From Stenocarpella maydis (Eukaryota > Ascomycota > Sordariomycetes > Diaporthales > Diaporthaceae): DNA of 64,000 nt. Below are positions 30,650 through 40,944 of the stretch, in pieces (within the stretch, counting starts at the first letter, position 1; each line of letters begins with the position of its first letter). Location of the stretch: NCBI GenBank assembly GCA_002270565.1, contig NQMI01000048.1, forward strand, positions 190,684 to 254,683, given 5' to 3'. The position numbers were made by a program, and so were the translations under genes. The notes under the pieces were generated by a model. That model was given only the letters and a program-made list of their open reading frames with translations, did no database searches and had not been told where the DNA came from.

Positions 30650-32907
30650 AGTGACTGGAATTGGTTTGGTGAGAATTAGAGGTACGATACCTGTGTTAGT
30701 GGGAGAAGCTGTTTGTAAAAAGGTTGCTATTAAATGGTCCGCAATGAGGGGATGGATGCCTGCACTGCCTCATCTATCGATGTGCCACGTTGTAACGGGG
30801 TGATATGCCAAGCTGGTCTGTTGGCGCGCTAGCAACCAACAGCACTTTCATCACGACAATGGCTCAAGAAACTTTATTTTAAGACTCAATGACAGGGTGA
30901 CAAAATAGCTACAGAAGCTCTGTTCAGCCGAATCCCAATGCATCTCGAGGTCATACGCCGCAGGCCTGCTGAACAAGGTTGGCTCACACCTGTGACAAAT
31001 TCAGGTTTCTCGTACAAGAGCAAAATATGTCTGCGGCGATAAAGTGGACTCACACGATCACGAGTAGTTTATAGAGCAGAGCTTGGACAACTGGGCCGCG
31101 GTCAAGCATGGCCGGGCGCGCTGGACCGGGGTTGTAGGCTCCTTGATATAGCATCGTGAGCGCCAACAGGCATCGAAGGACGATTGTTGTGGTTCCAGAG
31201 CAGGTCGAGACGACGACGACCGGTCTTTCCTGGCTGGAAGCACGGCTGGTTCATCCTTTGAGGCCAAGGCACAGCGATAAACGAGTGGCAATGGATTGAC
31301 GATGGCCTTGGCAGGCCCAGATGTTTAGCCTGGCCGCTCCGGCCACCCATCACTTGAAGTCGAGGCACAGCAAAGGATGACTCGCGATGGGATCAACTGC
31401 CAATTGGCAGACTTGGAGGTCTTTATGATAGAAAGAGTGTAGAAGTCAGAAGTATAACGAGGCATGCGTGGATGTTCTTCTGTGGACATTCATCTGCAAA
31501 TTATCACCAAGCAACTTCATTCTCATTGGTACAACAGTATCCAGAACCCCGGGATCATTGCTCAGAAAAGTCAGCACTCTCGTACTCTTTTCAGCCTTCA
31601 TAAATCGCCTCCTTTACTCTTCAAAACTATTGTCAACCTCAACACAAACTCTGCAGTTCTGCTCTTCGTTTCAGTGCAAAATGGCTGGCAGTGCCCATTC
31701 TGGTTCTACTGGGACGACCAAGAAGTTAGGCCAAGACCCTTTCCACCTGGTCCAAAGAATGAGAGTAAGAGTGGTGTGCCTGGTTGATGATAATGAGTCT
31801 CTAATAAGCTATTATTATGGTTGCTAGGTATATTACATATATCTTAGGTAGTACAAGGAACTGCTTAACTTACCTAAGGCAAGCTTATAATTGGCTTATA
31901 GCAAGTATCTAGTAAGCCCTATAGCATAAGCTTGAGATACAATATAGGATAGATAAGGCTTAGTCTGGTAAATAAGAGTGATGGTTTAGTTATCTTGGAA
32001 TAACGTTTAGTTATAGTGGGATGGAAAAGCTATAAGGGAATATTTAAAGGTACCTGGCACTTATGCTCCGTTTTACGTGTAAGGGAAGCCAAGCCAAGCC
32101 AAGCGGCTCACAGTTGTATCTACAACAAGTTAACGGTAGCCTGCCCCGTGAGTACCTAGGTACCTAGGTAGGTGGTGAGGTGGCAGTTGAAATTCGCAAT
32201 TTTTCATCAGGCCGGCTGAAATTTTGTTACACCTGAGTGGGTGGAGTTTTCCTATAGATTGAGGGACTCTGATTATTGGCTGCCCCAGCCCGGGCGCCCA
32301 CAAAGTCCCGGGCAGAACCATCAACCGCCTGCCCAGTCAGGTTTAACACCCAGCCCTACCGGTGGGTCTGCAATTTCACTATCGTTAGCACTAAGGACTG
32401 CTGCTAGCTTTGAACTTTCCACCCACCTCTGGATGGCTGAGGACAAACTCAGGGGCGGGGTGTTGCAGAAGGCACATGATCTCAAGTATAGAAAGATAGC
32501 GTTGAGGAGCGGCGTGGTTTAATGTATAGCTGAGTTGAGAAGAGTGGAGAGGAGTCGAGCTCGGTGGTAATGTAATCAAACAAAAACGATTACAGAGGAA
32601 AAAAAAAAAAAAAAAAAAAACCCTAAGCCGGCCGAGCCCTGGCCAGACAAGTCCCCGTGTTTTGGAGCAGGCCTGTCCTACCCCCTGAAGGTCACCATCC
32701 TCTTGTTCCCCCACACATATATTATCCACTCTGTTTCCGGAGTCTCCCCCTGCTGCCGCCTCCATTCCTGTTGTGTGCATGTAGCTCTCGTGCGAGGGCC
32801 TTCGTGTTGTGTCGTGCGCAACAGTGAATATGGAAAGGCTAGTTTCTAGGGCTGCGCAGGCGTCGGTAGAAGGGTGTGCGAAGGGAGGGCTCGGGCGCGG
32901 GGTCTTG
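30650..32907. other. Gene-poor stretch with AT-rich patch and A22 tract
   Basis: No intact gene. A possible orphan gene start lies at 31681 (ATGGCTGGCAGTGCC after a convincing 5'-UTR-like leader); it reads about 28 codons to a GTAAGAGT donor-like site and then meets AT-rich sequence (31800-32050) with no continuation. Near-palindromic TACCTAGGTACCTAGGTA lies at about 32152-32172. An A22 run lies at 32599-32620. Confidence 0.5.
32599..32620. repeat. A22 homopolymer tract
   Basis: Twenty-two consecutive A bases followed by CCCTAAGCC in a gene-free stretch. Confidence 0.95.
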
Positions 32908-34101
32908 TTACTCTTGAGAGCCTGCTACAGGCAAGAAAAACAATAGAGGTTGGTTAGCAATTCGTTCCCATTCACCACCTGGGGAGCCAGCCAATGGAGC
33001 GGGCCAGTGGAACTTACAGGAGCGGTGGCCCTCGCGGGCGGCGCGCACGGCGGCAGGCTTGTCCTCGTGCTCGTCCTCTGTGCTGGGAGAGGAAGCCGAA
33101 GCAGACCAGAGCCACAGGGCGGCGAGGCCGGCGCCAGCAAACAAGGCGTTGTTGGCGAGGGAGTGGTTCTGGCGGAGGCGGAGGCAGGCGAGGTCGTGGG
33201 TCCGGCGGAGGCGGGCGAGGGCGATGGCGTGGGTCTGGTCGAGGCGGAGGCGGCGGAGGGCGTGGCGGCGGCTGCGGAGTTGCTCAAGCCTGTTGTCGGC
33301 GAGCTGCTGGCGGGCCAGGGCGTAGCCCCTGGTTGTGGCGGGGGAAACGAGCTCATCCGAGGCCCTGGTGCCTCCGATGACCTTGTATTGCTCGTGGTTG
33401 TTTGTGGCTGCCCCGTTCCTGTCACCGTCAGCGTGGCCGCCGCCGTTGGGCGAGGTGGATGCTGGGGAGCATCCGGTGGTGGTGGCTGTTGTCGTGGTAG
33501 TCGTCGCAGGTTGGCCGCGACTGCTCGCCCCTTCGTGTATGGCCGGAATCGCCTCCTAGGGGGTTCTCGGCACAGCAGGAGGGGCCAGGGCTCGGTTGAC
33601 CACCTGGGACCACAGATTGGCGAGGTAATCGCCCAAGGGTTTGGAAATGGCATCAAACATCTCGTCGGTAATATACTGGTCAGGTGAGGAGGAGGATGGC
33701 GCGTGGGGGGAGGCGGATGGGGGAGAAGGGAGAGAGGGCGGAGAAGAGGGAGGGGTGGAGAAGGGGGAAGGGCCTGGGTTGGGCTTGTGAATCTCGTGAC
33801 AGAGCTTGTTCAGGAAGTCCAGGACGACATAATCAATGTTCGCATCGCGGTCCTTGTCGGCCTTGGCCTTGGTGGTGCTGAACGTCCGGGTCGAGTGAAG
33901 GAGGGGCCTTGCATCTGCACCCACACAAGCAATGCGCATGTGCTGATGATGCAACATGTGCTTTGCTGGGCCTGAGCGAGCACCCAGGCGGACAAGCTGG
34001 TTCATCATGTCGTCGTCGTCGATTGCAAAGCCTCGGTTTGATGTCGTGGCCAAAGTGTTGGTGTTGTTGTCGGGTGTGTCGCCGAGAAGGGATCCGGCCA
34101 T
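32908..34101 (-). CDS. Hypothetical protein with mitochondrial-type leader and C-terminal membrane segment; an in-frame stop makes it uncertain
   Basis: From the ATG at 34101 the frame gives an acidic start, then MMNQLVRLGARSGPAKHM and LHSTRTFSTTKAKADKD, which look like a mitochondrial targeting leader if translation begins at the inner Met pair. A Pro/Ser-rich stretch and YITDEMFDAISKPLGDYLANLW follow. The frame is stopped by TAG at 33556-33558, but the same frame continues gene-like to an Arg-rich helix (RLEQLRSRRHALRRLRLDQT), a hydrophobic segment (ALFAGAGLAALWLWSA) and an acidic tail. A 48-base GTGGTC...CTAG intron (33556-33603) would remove the stop in frame; a C-to-T change of CAG is the alternative. 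A second intron (GTAAGT at 33017, acceptor at 32925 or 32922) leads to a TAA at 32908. No family is recognised. Confidence 0.45.
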
Positions 34102-34694
34102 CCCATCGAGCCCACAACGGTCGCGGTTTTATTCTTCCAGCCGCATCTGAGCGGCGATTTGCTGCCGGCCAGCTTGATATCGGCCAATAGGAATTCCATG
34201 GTAATACGCTTTCACTGTCACTAGGATATGTAGGCCAGACAAAACTGGTGCAGACGCGACTTTTGTGTCCCACCATGCCGTAGTCTTGGGAAGCGAGAAA
34301 CGCTCGTGCTAAATTTCTAAGGCGGGAATCCTCTACTACTAGTTTTTTAATACTTTTAATAACGTTGACTATAGTTAATACTATTCCTGGATATAATTCA
34401 TATTATAAAACCTTCTTTCAAAAAGGCTAATTAACTTATAATTATCTTTCTAAAGGCTTCCTTCGATAAGTACTGACTGGGTTCCTTTAACACTATCACC
34501 CCTTTCCCAACATTTATCCTCCCAGGGCCATTATAGTCCTCGCTGCGCCACATGGAAGAACCACCTCTCTCTTACCATCAACCTGTGGCTCACGGCCAGC
34601 ACGGGCGCCGTGCTGACGTTCGTGCCACTCCGCAACTACTTGGAGTCGTGGTTTTCGGGCTGGCCATGTCTCCTCCTCTTACTGCCTTTCGCTG
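34102..34694. other. Intergenic with AT-rich patch
   Basis: The first 200 bases lie upstream of the hypothetical gene. From 34310 to 34480 the DNA is AT-rich and repeat-like. A short hydrophobic open stretch on the plus strand at about 34570-34700 (reads NLWLTASTGAVLTFVPL) may be a membrane-protein relic but is too short to call. Confidence 0.4.
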
Positions 34695-35240
34695 CTAGCT
34701 TCGGCTCAGAGGCCTGGACAGTGGCCAGTAGGAACAATGGTCAGATACATACTTGCCAAGGCCATATGCCTCCTTAACCCAGCATTCTGGCAGGTCATCG
34801 TTGGTGACCCCGCCAATATCGTTGCTGTTATCCGCAGTTCCAATACTGAACCTGCCTTGCCGCAGGGATCCATTTTCTGAGTTGTTGTCTGCCGTATTGG
34901 GGGAGTCATTACCCTCGGACGTTTTGGTCTTCAGTCTGTGAGAACCTTCAAGGAAGGGAATGTCTTCCCCGGGCCGAACGAGCGGACTGGCGGGGGCTGG
35001 GTCATCCTGATCTACTTCTACTTCAAGTCTGTTATTTGACTGTTTGCAATGAGAATCTTTGTTTACTGAACAGCCCTGGCTATCCACTTTCGAGATTGGA
35101 TGGCCAGGTCTGGGTGAATGCAAGACTCAACAGACGAGACGGGGGGCCGGAGCTTTGGGCAGTTCCAGACGTCGCGGGGGTGATGTCTATGGGGAGCATC
35201 CTTGCTTCGTCCCACAGGTGGATTCCAAAGGCCTAACGAG
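34695..35240 (-). pseudogene. Possible gene relic, acidic Ser/Asn-rich protein
   Basis: The minus strand has a protein-like frame of about 140 codons with no ATG of its own (visible pieces include RLEVEVDQDDPAPASP and DDLPECWVKEAYGLG). The latter is followed by a plausible GTATGT donor. An ATG frame just upstream (about 35190-35070) ends early and would need a frame change to join. This could be a decayed gene or a missed multi-exon gene. I do not recognise it. Confidence 0.25.
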
Positions 35241-35528
35241 AATGTGCCCCTAGGTATAAATAACCTCTATGTATTTGTCCTAGCCTAAACGGGGCCAGCC
35301 AGACCAAACGGTTATGAACCCACTGCGCCTTGTTGAAGCTATGTAATGGTCGTTGTGAGGCTGTGGGGCAACTTGGAAATGTAGACTGGAGACTGGTTGC
35401 CTAGGGGCTGGCGATATGGTGCTCGTTGGAGGCGCCGACGTGAATATGAGCTGGGTCTAATCACTAGCCTGACCAATCTAATAGTGGTAACGCCACTTCA
35501 CCTCACTTCTGAAACCCTGCAAGGAGCT

Positions 35529-35780
35529 TCACCGAACTCTCATCCAGACCACGTGGTCGTCGACCAGGACCGCATCTCTGCCCCAGACGGCCCGAACATG
35601 GTCCTCTTGCGGCAGGTGGACCTGTTTCAGTGGGATGCTGAGCAGCTTGGCAGCCTGGGAGAATTCTGCAGCACAGCAAGGCTTCGGGTCCCAGCTCTCG
35701 AGGTTGGCTCTCTCGAGCTCGGCGGCGGCGTGCACGGCAGACCGCGCTGGCCGATATGGCGTAGAACTGCATCTTGCTGG

Positions 35781-35811
<31 letters not shown>
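35529..35811 (-). pseudogene. Exon-like relic cut off by a T23/A23 tract
   Basis: On the minus strand a protein-like frame of about 65 codons (ELERANLESWDP, then AAKLLSIPLKQVHLPQEDHV and AVLVDDHVVWM) is bounded upstream by a 23-base A tract (T23 on the plus strand, 35789-35811) and downstream by a stop. No start or partner exon was found. It looks like part of a former gene interrupted by a poly-A-type insertion. The family is not recognised. Confidence 0.3.
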
Positions 35812-36048
35812 GGTGGTGGTGGTCTTATAGTCTATTTGAGTAGGGTTGGGAGGCTCTTTGATCAAGTGTATCGATCGCCTTTGTCTGATTGCAAGGCTCT
35901 GGCAGCGTTGTCCCAGGGCATGCAATACTAGTAGCGGTCAGGTAGTTACTGTATTATGAGCCTGGGAAGCGGTGCAAAAATACGCCTACAAGGCTTGCTT
36001 GGTGGTTTGATCTTATGCGCCCATGACAGACAAGCACTGAAATTCAAT
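35812..36048. other. Short intergenic region
   Basis: This is the 3' flank of the carboxymuconolactone decarboxylase-like gene. Nothing else seen. Confidence 0.4.
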
Positions 36049-36655
36049 CTACTTTCCACCTCGTTCCTCTTTAGCAGCATCAAGAACTCTTTGCGCGACC
36101 CTGAATCCTTCAAGCCCGGCCGGCATGCCACAGTAAATCGCAGCCTGCAGCAGTACCTCCCTGATCTCATCCTGTGAAACAGTCAGTCAGCAATTGGGAG
36201 TCATACGGAAGTAGCAATGTATCGGTACGACACGCCGAGTCCCACAGAACCGCTAATGAAGACGTGTCCAGCCTAAGAAGACGCGGAACGCCGATCGTAT
36301 TGCAATGCTGAGAAATCCCCTCCACGTATGTTCTTACCTCCGTGGCTCCGTTGGTGATCGCTCCCTTCACATGAGTTGCCAGTTCGGTCGATCTATTCAG
36401 GGCGACAAGCATCGCAACATTTATCAACGACCGCCACTTTTTATCGAGGCCCGGGCGTGTCCAGACTGATCCCCAGCAAGCCTCGGTCACGAGCTCCTGC
36501 ATTGGTCTCGCGAACTCGGAGCCATTCTGCAGGGCCTTCTGGACGTATTCGGCACCGTTCACCTGCGTGCGGAGCTTGATGCCTTCGTCAAAGAGGGTCT
36601 TGTGGGCTGCGGCCACTTTGTCATGAGCTGGCGGGCTGTTGGAGGAGGGACTCAT
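36049..36655 (-). CDS. Carboxymuconolactone decarboxylase-like (AhpD/CMD fold) protein, 146 aa
   Basis: Two exons join in frame: 36655-36338 and 36171-36049. The 166-bp intron has a GTAAGA donor, a CTGAC branch and a TTTCACAG acceptor. The spliced protein contains the CMD domain core: KKWRSLINVAMLVALNRSTE, then ATHVKGAITNGATEDEIREV and LLQAAIYCGMPAG, with the conserved Glu, His and Cys positions of the decarboxylase type. The length fits small gamma-carboxymuconolactone decarboxylases. In aromatic catabolism the family decarboxylates 4-carboxymuconolactone; in fungal clusters related proteins act in tailoring steps, so the substrate here is open. The next two genes on the same strand are also small-molecule enzymes. 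The unspliced second half reads in the wrong frame and gives a misleading C-terminus. Confidence 0.88.
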
Positions 36656-37250
36656 GTTGGTAGACGTTGATATATTTATGTGATGATTTGATGATTGAGA
36701 ATGTATGATATATGTTAAATTGGATATGTTGTAAGCACTGCACCTGGAGCGAGGTGCTGTGTGGAAAGTTGACCGCTGCTTTCATCGCCCAGGTCATTAC
36801 ACGCCTCCCAAGGTCCGGAGGGTTGATTTGACCTCCGCCGTGGCCAAACCCCCTCCCCGCACCCAGAAGTAGGATCTGGGCGTATAATGCCCCCGAGCCA
36901 TCAAGAGACCCTCGGCAAGTATGGGACGTTGGTTGGTTGAATGGAAATAATCGTACACAGGACAAGGATGAGACGCCGTGGGGTGTATGGTAGCCGTGGT
37001 GCTCAAAAAATGTATCTTTTGCAATATCCGAACTTCACATTGAACCGGAATTGCTTTTCGCAACCTAGGGGAACCTCGCAAGGCTATGATACAAAATACA
37101 GCATTCTGTGGGCCGCCTAACTCTGCATTTTCTGCAGCCTCGAAGGGTTTGATATCATCTACATTTAGTTAGGATGAGAGTTCCTGACTACACTATGTAA
37201 TTGTATCTAGTATTCTATTGTGCTTCACCAGGTAGTCCGAGAAGATGATG
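36656..37250. other. Intergenic, promoter of the CMD-like gene
   Basis: No gene seen. AT-rich just upstream of the CMD-like start codon. Confidence 0.5.
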
Positions 37251-38280
37251 CTATTTACCTTTCTTCTCCCAGTCTTCGTTACCCCCCAAAAACCTGTAAA
37301 CCACCCGCGAGTCTAGGTCTCTGCAGAGCGGGTCAGCACTCGCCTCGGTGTAAGCCTTGAGCCCCGCCTCAGCCAGTAACAGCTTTGCGCCTACGTTCTC
37401 TGCTACCTGGCAGGCCAACGCCAAGTCCTTCCTCATCAGCTGGATCTTGAACCCGCCCTCGTACCCGTGGCTCGACGGCGCATCGGGACAAACCCCCGGG
37501 ACAGGGTTGAACCGGTCGCACATGGTGCTCTGGGCGGTGCTCTTGGAGAAGATCTTCTGGATCAGGCGCGGATCCATGCCGGCCCGCATCCCAAGATTCA
37601 TTGCCTCCGCCGTGGCCAGTGAGATGAGAGCTGAGCAGTAGTTGTTTGTCAGCTTGGCTGTCACGCCGAGCGAGGGTGCGCCGCATGCGATGATGTTTGT
37701 GCCCATGAGACTCAGGACTCGGTCCAAGAATGGCCACCTGGGATCATCTTCCGCACAGCCAACCATGAATGTAAGCGTCGCTCTCTCCGCACCGATTTGG
37801 CCGCCAGATACAGGAGCGTCAAAGAAGGCCGCTTGAGGATGCCGCTTCCTCACTTCTCCCAGGACGGCTAGCGAAGTCTCACGGTCGATTGTAGAGCAGT
37901 CGACCAGAGTCCTTGGAGACTGATCCGCTGCGAGTATTCCGTTTGCCTCGTCTAGGAAAGCAGTCCTGACGTGAGAGCCTTCGGGTACCATCGTGAAGAT
38001 AGTTGTCTGGGGCCACATGGCAGGTCAGCCGTTGTCCTCTCATATGTCAAGAGGTGTTGAGAAACAAAAGTCGTACGGAGTTTTGAGCCACCTCCTTGGC
38101 CGATGCAGAAGCAACAGCCGATTCCGGGTGCTGAGACACAAATCTATCCACCGCATCTCTTGAAATGTCGTATACAAAGAGCTTTGAACCCCGGGGTAGT
38201 TTTGAAACTAGGTTCACTCCCATCGCATACCCCATAGTCCCCAGTCCAACAAATCCAACATTCAGTGGCTCACTAGACAT
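37251..38280 (-). CDS. Beta-hydroxyacid dehydrogenase (3-hydroxyisobutyrate dehydrogenase-like), 319 aa
   Basis: Two exons join in frame: 38280-38077 and 38006-37251. The 70-bp intron (GTACGA donor, CTGACC branch, CCCCAG acceptor) is phase 0. The N-terminal Rossmann motif is VGFVGLGTMGYAMG; the substrate-binding signature is FDAPVSGGQIGAERATLTFM; the catalytic lysine is Lys186 in GVTAKLTNNYCSA. The family reduces or oxidises 3-hydroxyacids such as 3-hydroxyisobutyrate, tartronate semialdehyde or 6-phosphogluconate. The valine-catabolic enzyme is mitochondrial, but no clear targeting leader is visible from this start, so another substrate is likely. It stands on the same strand between the CMD-like and MBL-fold genes, which suggests a small accessory pathway. 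The start was set at MSSEPLNVGFVG; an upstream in-frame Met would add an unlikely hydrophobic leader. Confidence 0.88.
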
Positions 38281-38870
38281 CTTGGTAGCTGAGTTCTGGG
38301 CTAGTACACTGATTGCGTGTATGAGGAAAAGGCAGGCGGTAGTGTTCGATTGTAAATGAATAGGTAGTAGATTGCTATCGATACACCTGAAGCTGTCGAC
38401 TTCCATACCTGGATCCCCAGGTAGTAGAGCTTTGTCCGGATGAGGTGGCTAAGATCTCGGCCACCACTTTCATTGCCGAACATGCACATGTGATGACCTC
38501 AGAATCGACATCATGCATGGCATTAGCCAGCAGCTATGTAATGTATTTCCCCGCCCCTCGACATTGGGGTTACGGGACATTAAGTCTCCCCGAAAAGTGT
38601 GCCATTAGTGGCTTGGAGTCTTATACATTTCACCACTAATAAAATAGTATGCGGGGACGATTGGCAGGAGAACCCTCGGGATTTCATGGTCATGTAACTC
38701 GGAGGAGCCTCGGCGGTAGGAGTAATGAATCCGGGTCAACTATGCAAATTTAGTGATTCAAAGTTCTGAAGCCTATGTCTGGTACTTTGTTTTCTTCAAT
38801 CGGTGTATGGGTTCCAGGCAGGTAGAACATAAGCAGGCCGCAGGAGAAAGAAACCAATAAAATGAGTACC
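38281..38870. other. Intergenic between two same-strand enzyme genes
   Basis: No gene seen. This contains the promoter of the beta-hydroxyacid dehydrogenase gene. Confidence 0.5.
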
Positions 38871-39812
38871 TCACACGATGCCCGGTAAAAATGCATCTGC
38901 ATGTGCTGTCGCCCAATCCATCCCATGAGCGAGAATAACCTCGAGCTCAAAACCGCTGTGCTCCGCCGCAGCCTGTAGATCGCGGATCCGCGCCAGCGTA
39001 GCCTCCGCGTCCTTCTTGTTCGCGTGAATGCAGCACAATCGCCCTTCAGTGTCCTCCCACTCCGCGATCTCCTTTTCGCCCGTGAGAAGGCGGCGGTCAT
39101 GGCATGCGTCACCAACGAGGTAGATCCAGCGCTTCTTCTCAAGGCGAGCAAGGAGGTTGACGTGGCCGGGCAGGTGGCCAGGAGCGTCGACGACCCAGAC
39201 GGAGCCGTCGCCCTTGAAGTCGTATACCCAGAAGTTGCCCAGCTTCTCCCATCCGTCTCCTTTATCACCATCGACCGGCGGCTTGGGGAACTCTTTGACA
39301 TTCAGGCCTGAAAAGAGCTGGCTTTCGAAGTGGGAGTGCGACATGTGTGAGCCCAACCCATGCTCTAGGACGTTGAGGGCTCCGCTGCCAACCCAGAACT
39401 GCGCTTGAGGGTAGTCTGCCGGGGTTCCGGTATGGTCCCAATGAACATGGCTAATTATTACATGCGATATGTCCGAGGGACTCAGACCTCCATCCACCAA
39501 GCTCTGTCTGACATCCGGTAGAGTTTTCATGGGCTGCCTGTACTGTATATGATTTCTGACCTCAACAATGTAATCGTCCACGTTCCGTCGAAGACCCAGG
39601 TCGAAAAGAATATTCGTCCGCTGTCCACGGTCATCATCGTGGACGATGAGGAATGACAAGGTTGGAACAAGACTTCTGTCAGTTTCCAAGGCATCGCTGA
39701 TGAAGACGTTCAGCGGGAGAGTGAATGTGCCACCGTGGAGAGCTGACGCCTTCACGGTATTAGCTGCCCTTGCCTCGAGGGTTTCAAGCACGGAGCGTGC
39801 AGCTGCACTCAT
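38871..39812 (-). CDS. Metallo-beta-lactamase-fold hydrolase (lactonase-like), 313 aa
   Basis: Single exon from the ATG at 39812, chosen because the family alignment begins shortly after; the frame stays open upstream but reads unlike protein. The zinc motif is complete: His122, His124, Asp126 and His127 in SHVHWDHTG; a further His in APGHLPGHVN; the bridging Asp in YLVGDACHD; and a last His in ILAHGMDW. The overall arrangement matches MBL-fold lactonases such as N-acyl-homoserine or other ester and lactone hydrolases, rather than beta-lactam enzymes. It would hydrolyse a lactone or thioester in the cytosol. A GTGAGG near the stop codon leaves open a further short 3' exon. Together with the two preceding genes it makes a same-strand trio of small-molecule enzymes. 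Confidence 0.88.
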   Translation of the reverse strand: MSAAARSVLETLEARAANTVKASALHGGTFTLPLNVFISDALETDRSLVPTLSFLIVHDDDRGQRTNILFDLGLRRNVDDYIVEVRNHIQYRQPMKTLPDVRQSLVDGGLSPSDISHVIISHVHWDHTGTPADYPQAQFWVGSGALNVLEHGLGSHMSHSHFESQLFSGLNVKEFPKPPVDGDKGDGWEKLGNFWVYDFKGDGSVWVVDAPGHLPGHVNLLARLEKKRWIYLVGDACHDRRLLTGEKEIAEWEDTEGRLCCIHANKKDAEATLARIRDLQAAAEHSGFELEVILAHGMDWATAHADAFLPGIV

Positions 39813-40944
39813 GACTTCTGCAAAGACTATAAGCGGAAGAACTGGCAGGATGGAATTGAATTGTATTTCTTGGAAAACGAACTCGAAATGTGTGCATACC
39901 TGCTGGCAAGATTCTGGAGAAGTGCAACTATGGGCCGTGAATGTTGTTAGCGATGAGTGGGGAAACGAAGGATGAAGTTCAAGTTCTGACCGCGGCAAGT
40001 CACACACGGTTAAATACCCCACACGAGCCACACTACCTATCTCAATGGTGAATGTAACGATTTACTTGTCAAGCAATGGTTATGGGCTGGGCATGCATGT
40101 ACTTTCGGTTGTCATCTTTTCGTGTGTGCTTTCTAACCTGCAGAGCAGAAAGAAAACCAGTGTTGGGAGTTAGACCGGCGAACATCAATGTTGACGGTCA
40201 TTCCGAGCGGTCACGCCGTATAATAAATAGCACACCTGAGCAGGTATTACAGCTCACGATCTTGTAAGGGACCTATGCTGCAGAGAACCGATATTCTAGC
40301 CCGGTGATATTCGGCTTAGGACGTAAGTAATTGTGACTCGCGTCCTTTTCTTTTGGGAATAAATAAAGGGAAAAAGGAAAAGAGGAAAATATTTGTTAGT
40401 ATATCATCCCCACTTGATGGAAAGGATCACTTCGGATACGTCTAGATGAGGCTCTTATCGATTTGCGCACTATGTACTTGAACAAACTCTGGATGCTTGC
40501 AGTAGAGCACCAGAAACGGAGCTGGCGCGGCGCGGCGTTGCAAAATTGCTGATTATGCCATTGTCATCTGACAGACCGCAGAAACCAGGGAAAACGACCA
40601 GGCAGGCCCATGAGGTCATCTCACCCCTTCGAGTTTCTGCAGAGAATGTGGAATATGTCTTGGGTTAAGGTTGCTACGTATATTATTCACGGCGATGGTC
40701 AGTGTTCGAATGATGAAAATCTGCACTGTCCCTGTGTACGCGAACATAGTTTGGTAATCGGAGAAGGAAGTCCTGGGCAATATTTTATTGTATTAAGAAG
40801 AAAGTCTAAAGTATAAAGAGTGACGCTTTTGCAGCTGCAATGTAGGAAAGGGAAAGTCGCCACGTCTCATCTACCATTTAACTAAGCAACATGACAGCCT
40901 CCCGACCACCGTTCTAGTTATACCACCGGAACCCGTCAGAGAAT
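39813..40944. other. Intergenic, no gene seen
   Basis: The left end is the promoter of the MBL-fold gene and the right end is the 3' flank of the small secreted protein gene. Open frames here are short and not protein-like. Confidence 0.5.

Noticed and set aside
32950..33687. Gly/Glu/Val-rich plus-strand open frame of 245 codons
   Set aside because: Shadow of an Arg/Ala-rich minus-strand coding stretch; composition is repetitive and without a domain.
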